Of a stretch of DNA of 64,000 nt, positions 57,571 to 64,000 are shown one piece after another. The DNA lies in assembly GCA_030407085.1 (NCBI GenBank), contig CM059582.1:20131501-20195500 (forward strand). The letters run 5' to 3'. The stretch comes from Trichopria drosophilae (taxonomy: Eukaryota; Arthropoda; Insecta; Hymenoptera; Diapriidae). A program made the position numbers and the translations under genes. Below the pieces are notes generated by a model. The model ran no database searches and was not told where the DNA came from. It saw nothing but the letters and a program-made list of their open reading frames with translations. How positions within the stretch are numbered: position 1 is the stretch's first letter; every line of letters begins with the position of its first letter.

Positions 57571-58945
57571 ATTAAAGCACATTTTGAAAGTTCATATAGT
57601 TTGTGCCAATTTGTGGTACTATTTTTACATATAAATAATGTTTTCCAATTAAATTTATATTCCAATTCACGATATTAGCACAATCAAAATCAGTTTTAGT
57701 AATTACATTTTTCTCTGTATATTTTATACTGACACTTATCGGTAGGTATTTTTCTCATATTTGGTATAGGGTTTTTGGCTCCATTTATTTTAAGTCTGTG
57801 TCAATTGTCGTGGAAATGCAATATGCATTGTTTTATAGATGTGTCTTCACGGAAAGAAAATGTTGCTGTTCTTCAGGTTAGCTGAGTGTCTTTGCCATAA
57901 GTTTTAAAATCTAAATTGCTTTTAAATTTATGTGTAATGGTTGTCGATCTCTGTATAAAAACAAAAATATATTCAAAAAGGCGAATGCATTATGGCACAA
58001 GTTTATTAGGTGCTTCGAATTTTCACATGAATTCCATTTGAAAATTATGTATAGCAGTTTTAGAAGTCAGTGGTTAGAGATTTTAAGAAAACGAGCGAAT
58101 AAAATTATATAAAACAATACGCTTTTTTGGAGGTGGATATTGAATTCGGGGTTCTTGCCACCTAGTGGTTTTTTCACTACTATTAGATGAATATTGAAAG
58201 TACCATTGAATAATGATACAAACTGACGTTATTTCTCCAGATAAAATATAAATAATTTCAAGAAAAAAACAAAATAGTGCATTTGAATGTTTTAAAAATG
58301 TACGGTATCTGGACTGAGACACTTCTAGGCATCACATATCTATTAGGACAAAGTAAGTTAGGATGTCTGTCGAATATCTTAACCTAGTTTGGCCCTAACT
58401 TAAGGACCTTAAACACAATTTCCATAAAAAAATGCCATTTACAAATTGTTCAAAACCTATTAGTTCTACATACTTTCTTGGTTATTCCTAAATAGGTATG
58501 GTTGGATAAAAAAAAGTTTGGGTAAAAAAATCTTATTTTTTTTGGATCGCTGTTTGTTCTAGAGTTTAGAATATGAAAGTACGATAAATTTTAGGGCAGA
58601 AATTATACCTAGATATTTTTCAACGACGAGAAACAAGCAGAAAAGAGATCCTAACGAATTTCGTCCGCTTGGATTTAATCGGTTGAATATCCACATTAGT
58701 TAAATAATACAATATATTTAATACTGCATTAACATGATTTTTCAAATTTCCTATTAATACCCATACGAATAATTTGTGCAATACTAATTAAGACAACGTT
58801 GCAAAAAATACAATACATTTCGGTCAATTATAAGGAGCTATTCTCGCTTAACTGATCAAAACGATGGTCTTATACGCAGAATATGCCAAATATGGCCAAT
58901 AAAGGTCCCATAGAAACTTTATCGAGATATACTCGATCGTTAAAA
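57571..58945. other. AT-rich stretch without recognised features
   Basis: No supported gene or repeat. Confidence 0.5.
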
Positions 58946-58949
58946 TCTT

Positions 58950-59800
58950 AACGACGTGGATTTTCCCAAACATTGTTCGTCGCAAGGAGTTAGCAAAGTT
59001 CAGCAAGTCGTCCCTAATTCAACATCCTATCTACATCTGTAATACGGTACGAAGACTCCATTACCGTTACGCAAGAAGCAAAATTGTGAAAGAGTGAAAC
59101 GGTGTGTCATGTAGCCCATTCTCCATGTCATTACATGTATACAGTAATGACGTCATTATGGTAGCCTCGTTAAGTATATTTTAACGAAGTTAATTAAGAA
59201 AGACGTTAAATCGTTGAAAAGTCATCTGCTCTGGATACGGGACGCTCGCATTAAAATTATGCAGTTTCAGTGGACCCCATAGGTTGTTCGTCATATTTTG
59301 GGGACAGCGGGCGGTTGCAACGTTTGTTGCCCCGTGCCCAATGTAAACGGTTCGGTCTTGCGTGCGACAAAACGTCAAGTTCGGTCCGACGAAATACGCA
59401 AGCGATTAATAACAGTGGCGAATGGGACGTCATGGGGCGGTTATGTGGTTACATTCACTCCACGATGCCGTAACCCCTTATACCACCCCGCGCGTAACGT
59501 AACGTAACGTTCTGTTCTGTATGCCCAACGAGCTGGAAGATCCATATCTCACTCGAAGGGTGGCTCTTAGAAACGTATACATAAGTCTATACAGAATCGC
59601 GTTCTGTGCACCGCTTGTGCACGCTTATGCATTTTGCACATATATATATATGCACTGTATATATCTGCAGCGCGAAACTCCGAATTCGCGCTATGTACGT
59701 ATGAAAATCGTTTCCAATTGTACTATGCTGTTGTCAGAGCGACTGGCGCACTCGTGTAACGGATGAATCCCGATGGTTTCCAGTCTTTAACCTTTACACG
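58950..59800. promoter_or_regulatory. GC-richer island with a perfect CRE palindrome
   Basis: CpG-containing DNA. TAATGACGTCATTA (59145-59158) is a perfect palindrome centred on a consensus CRE/ATF site, TGACGTCA. CGTAACGTAACGTAACGTT lies at 59493-59511, and a TATATATATATGCA stretch at 59640. Several overlapping open frames of 60-80 codons have no recognisable domain. Enhancer or promoter function is an inference from composition and motif only. Confidence 0.35.
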
Positions 59801-60535
59801 CGGCCATTGTTCCCCTAACCCTTCGACTAGTAAGCGGAAAAGGGCAAATTTGTTACTTTAAAATACTGTCTTTCCGACAATATTTAATTCAAATTCGTCA
59901 TACGTGAAATTCGAAGGACTCGCACAAATGGGGAATTTTGACGGGTTTTTTGTATACTATATTTATTTAGGATCATATGTCGATAACATCAGAGAATCAT
60001 GTGGTTACAACTTCTTTTTTATGGAGTTCTCATGACAAATATGTATTCAGTAACCATTGTAGAAATTCCGTCTTGGCCACCCTATTAGAAGATATGTAAC
60101 TAGCCAGCGCCAGGTTTACTTAATACCAGATCATTTTCATCGATTTCAATATTAGATTTCAATAAATATCTTGGTAATAATGTCAGCTACAATTGTGTTT
60201 TGCGAAACGAAGTTATACATTTATCAAGCAGACAAAATTATCAAAAACGTCTAAATAGGCGTATATAAATCATTCATTCTTCAGAGGATTGAACAGGAAT
60301 TAGCGAATATTACTCCTGAAATGATCGAAAATGCTATTCGTGTGCTTTCTACCGTCGATTAACTTACTGTCAAGAAGTAAATGGTGAACATTTCGAGCAC
60401 TTAAAGTAAAGATATTGTAATAAATAAAGTAAAAAAAAAAGTCCGGTCTTCGAAGTCCCCGACGTGAGAGGCAAGGGGACTCCCGATAATCAAGCACCCC
60501 AAAGGGAACAAAACTTACTCATCCACGTCGTTGTT
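59801..60535. other. AT-rich stretch without recognised genes
   Basis: TTAACCTTTACACGCGG at 59788 and TAACCCTTCGACTAGTAAGC at 59816 resemble TTAA-CCCT ends, without partners. A short GC-rich block with a mirrored GTCCCCG/GGGGAC pair lies at 60440-60485 next to a run of A. Confidence 0.4.
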
Positions 60536-60539
60536 ACCG

Positions 60540-61150
60540 TGTTACGATAAAAGTAAGATGAAGGTGCGTTTGACCTTGATATGACCTTCGAAAGGTCAGA
60601 TCGAGAAAGTAAAAATTCCCTATCCTAATACAAAAAAGTGCCGTTATTTAAGAGCCAAATGTACAAGAACAGGTTTTGCAGTAAAAAATGGGGTTCACAA
60701 ATACAAAATATGTTATGACCTTCTAATAACCTTGCAAATTGACATCAAGTTCAGCCAGTTAATGTGATCAACACTTTTGTAATTCATTGACTTTTCTGAG
60801 GCAATATTATGTTACCCTTAAAAACACTTCAGAAAAAGTACGTTAGATCGTTTTTTAGACATTTAAACTTCATTTTTTAACTTTCCAAGGTCGCGTAGTC
60901 AATTTTATCATAAGAAAAATTTGATGTAAAATTTTGCGCTCTTTCGATTGCCGAGGTCGAAAAAGGGTCTTGCCGTTTAGAAAAACGAAGGTGACTTTGA
61001 AATAACTTTGAAGATCATCGACAAAGTCAAAACTAAGATCACCATTAGATCCAGCGCCAAAAGTTACTAAGCAAATGACCTTAACCTGGGTAAAAAATAT
61101 TTTATATAAAAATTTATACATGCGTTTCGATACCTTTTGGACACCCTGTA
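60540..61150 (-). repeat. Repeat rich in GACCTT motifs, ending ACACCCTGTATA
   Basis: The segment repeats TTGACCTTGATATGACCTT, ATGACCTTCTAATAACCTT, AAGGTGACTTTGAAATAACT and ATGACCTTAACC. It ends GGACACCCTGTATA (61138-61151); on the minus strand this gives TATACAGGGTGTCC, a start I associate with a common arthropod repeat. The opposite end is not defined. Similar GACCTT phrases occur in the centres of the foldbacks at 43340 and 50680. Confidence 0.4.
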
Positions 61151-61500
61151 TAGTACTAAACCCCTTACTTCACGCATAAAGAAATTAAATGACACGGTTA
61201 CAGAACATTATCAAGCTACGACAGCTTGGATCCCTTCAAAATTTCAAAATCAAAACCAAAGTACAACCAAATTTTACAAACGTTCGCATATTGTTAAGAT
61301 AAATCTGAAATTAACAATTTCATTTAAAACACATTTATGTTATGGACTAGAAGAAAAACTCAAAGAAAGATGCTCGAAAGCTTCATAGGAAGTTTCGTAA
61401 GTGAAAAAGTTCGTATGCAGTGTAAGTACAAGGAATTAAGGTTGTGTTAATTTTTTTTATTACAAATATTGTCTAATATAATTTTTATTAGATTATGAAA

Positions 61501-61870
61501 CTAGTGTTGGTATGGATTCGCTTCGCTCGCTCAGAAACTTCCATTCTGTGTAGAGTTAGCTAGTCCTTAACAGTCGTTTGTTTACTAATGAAGCTTTCAG
61601 TTTTATTATAAAATTACACCGATAGTTGTTTATGGACTGATACAAAATCCAAGGTAGAGGGAGGGGGTCCAAACATATTTATGTTCAAGTGGCATCGATA
61701 CCCATATTACAATAATTTGTGTAGTGTTTCTTAAATTTATATTTGGCCTGGGTCAAACTAAAGTTGAAAATGATTATTTTATAATATTCTTAACTTACTT
61801 TATGCACTTGTATTGTAATATACTATTCGAGGCATATTACATGTTTACTGTGTTTTGAAACACACTGGTA
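61501..61870 (-). mobile_element. 3' part of the Helitron-like element, inverted copy
   Basis: Read on the minus strand, it follows 11210-11555 with moderate divergence: ACATGTAATATGC, TATTACAATACAAGTGC, AAGAAACACTA, TTGTAATAT, GCCACTTG-AC-TAAATATG, TTGGACCCCC, TAATTTTATAAT, AACTGAAAGCT, AGTAAA-AAACGA-T-TTAAGGA and GAAGTTTCT-GCGAGCGAAGCG, ending CACTAG before a T. It is truncated at its 5' side near 61870. No coding capacity. Confidence 0.7.
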
Positions 61871-64000
61871 GTGCGCTTGCGTTATCTCCTCTTCCGGTCA
61901 CTAATCAGCTGTCAATCTTAGAATGCCATTCTGTCAACGTTAGATTCGGCGATATTTTCATTGACATACATAATGGTATATTTACGTTTTGTTAAAAACG
62001 TACTGGAAGAAGAATAAGTCATGTTTAATTTATGAAATGCGCTTATAAGTGTATCTTAAGTGGAAAATAAGTCGCATCAACTCCAAAATAAAATGTAATT
62101 GGATAATTTATAATATTGTCAAAAATATTTGTATCGGTGAAATTAATATGATTCACTAAAATACTTCTAGAATTTATTGAAACTAATTTGCACTAAAACT
62201 TAAGCGAAAATTATCCTCCTACTTTTGTAATTAAATATACCTTCGTTATTTAAACAAGGAAATTAACTTAATACGAGTAGCTGAGCAACTGTAAATTAAG
62301 CACTTGGTCTCTATCAAGTACTTAACTAAAACTTGTGAGCGATTTGAAGTGAATGATAATGAAATAACTAAGTGAATTTTGCTAAGAATAGTTAGTCTGT
62401 CCGGTAATTTATACTTAAGTTTTCGTCTAATTTACCAATTACTTTTTCTCTAAGGTGTGGATGAAAGTTTCCAGGCAAGAATTCACATTCGAATGTTAAA
62501 TTTTATTCCATATACTTAAATAACTTAAACAAAATACAAAATTAATAAATTTATTGGGTATATATAATTAATCGTCTCCTGATATTTTTCAGGCAAAACA
62601 ACAAAATCTACTTTACTCGAAATTTTCTAGTCATTTGGTTCGAAAATCTCTTTTCCATGGAATATTCTATTTTAAAATTCTCATGTTTCATCTGTCCCTT
62701 TTACCCCCCTCCCATTTGATCACAATGCAAATAAAAAGAACATATCCAAATTTTTTAGAATTTTTTTGAAAGCTAATATTCTACACTGTTTGCTAAGAAT
62801 ATTTTTTATCCCAGTTGTATTTTTCAATAAGGTGTACAAAAAATCGATTTTTTAATAATTGATGCAGACGGCGGCGCCTTAAATGTGTTCGACTATAAAT
62901 TTTTATTGCGATATTCAGAAGTTCCAAATACGTCAAAATATTTAGCAAATTTGTTAAAGCTCACTTGAAAATTAAAGAAATGTTGCTTAAAAATAGGTTA
63001 AAGGAATAATTCTCAATATACTATCGCTCCTTAAGAGATTCATTTTATATACGATGTTGAATAATTAAGCATCCTTTTACGCTCCCTCATTAAAATATTA
63101 TCGTGTAACACAAATAGCTTCAGAATAATGGCATCATTTAACGATGACAGGGATTGTGAAAACTATAGACAATGTCTCAATTTCAAATAATAAATTTAGC
63201 GTTGAGTTACGTTTTACAGAATGAAATTCAATAATTCATGCAAGAAAAATATATTTTCTTATTATCTCCATAATATTTTACTATAACATTTCACTTATAT
63301 TTTCGTTACGTATTACATGTTTCCCACAAACAAATCTTTGTTACTAATCTAATCATCAATTAAAACGCGGCATTACTTCATTAGCATAGGTTAATGAAAA
63401 GTTCATCCCTGTGATAGATATGAGTAACTAAAGCAGCTTCAATCTTGTTTTAAGAGAAATCGAATTCCGATTCTGACTCTCCTTTTCGGGTATTATTAAA
63501 TAGCAGTAATTTGGTTTAAGTAGGAAATTAATTTAAATTAGTTACTTTCTAATATCTTTTATGCTCGAGATATAGGTTAAATAGTCGGAGAACATTGGAA
63601 ATTTTATCATTTTACATAATTAACTTCAACATGACTGACTGGTGAACTACATTCGGATAAAAGTTTTTCAAAAATTAAAAAAAAATATTAAGAGCTTTAA
63701 GTTTTCAATTTATGTATTTTAATGCATTTCAAACACCACATTTTCATGGATTTCATATTTTGAAGATGTTGAAAGTCATGTTGTTGTTTTGACTACTTTC
63801 AGCACTGACCAAAAGTTACACATGTTTTTAAAATAAAAACTTTTAGCTATATATCGCCAGGTTTATTTTGTACTGTGGATTAAGACTCATTTTTACGCCC
63901 TTGATACAAAAATAACTAATCAAAAACGTATAAAAAAATTACTAAACACAATTTGTCCTCCCTTTACTGTAATATTTAGATTTCCCTTTTCAGCGTGTAG
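61871..64000. other. AT-rich stretch to the window edge
   Basis: No supported gene. TTTTTACGCCCTTGATAC followed by AAAAATAACT at 63891-63918 matches 11037-11063 and probably marks the start of another fragment of the same element, running out of the window. Confidence 0.5.

Noticed and set aside
1..64000. Bacterial endosymbiont, mitochondrial or viral insertion
   Set aside because: No stretch shows bacterial coding density or a mitochondrial gene or viral core gene that I recognise.

Overview
This 64 kb window looks like AT-rich nuclear DNA from an insect. There are no bacterial-style operons, no ribosome binding sites and no long coding region. Instead it holds dense families of small transposon-like repeats, with a few GC-richer, CpG-containing islands standing in AT-rich DNA. 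A hymenopteran (bee or wasp) is my best guess, from the general texture, TTAA-flanked short elements and an arthropod repeat-associated protein remnant. This is an impression, not a proof. I could not recognise any intact conserved gene, so the window is probably intergenic or intronic. Layout. 0.2-3.35 kb is a tandem array of a ~295-bp unit, interrupted by a TTAA-flanked piggyBac-like short element (1.3-2.1 kb) and by a MITE-like repeat (2.2-2.4 kb) that has a second copy at 42.8-43.1 kb. 10.2-14.3 kb is a nested transposon: outer inverted arms, broken pieces of an arthropod repeat-associated protein gene, a 1.47-kb palindrome inserted between the two protein pieces, and a ~1.2-kb element inserted in the left arm; the 3' end of that last element recurs inverted at 61.5-61.9 kb. 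18.5-27.6 kb holds several palindromic or foldback repeats and a second TTAA element. 32-35 kb carries degenerate tandem repeats. 43-47 kb holds foldback elements, a third TTAA element and two 230-bp palindromes. 47.0-47.8 kb is a decayed non-LTR retrotransposon reverse-transcriptase tail. 49.6-51.5 kb holds two foldback elements built from short tandem motifs. 54.4 kb is another foldback. 56-57.6 kb has more 121-bp units. The GC-richer islands (about 19.8-20.65, 28.0-28.75, 36.5-37.2, 42.0-42.8, 48.0-49.5 and 58.95-59.8 kb) look like conserved non-coding, promoter-like or enhancer-like DNA. Best coding candidates: a complete 59-codon reading frame on the + strand at 49303-49482, an 81-codon open stretch at 25237-25482, and a 47-codon frame after a good splice acceptor at 40722-40865. 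None is identified. The main biological message is that a ~121-bp unit, found at many places here, is the interior of small TTAA-flanked elements. In several of them forward units are followed by reverse units, so a transcript would fold into long double-stranded RNA, and each unit carries GCCATTTTG/AAGATGGCGG motifs resembling YY1/Pho sites.
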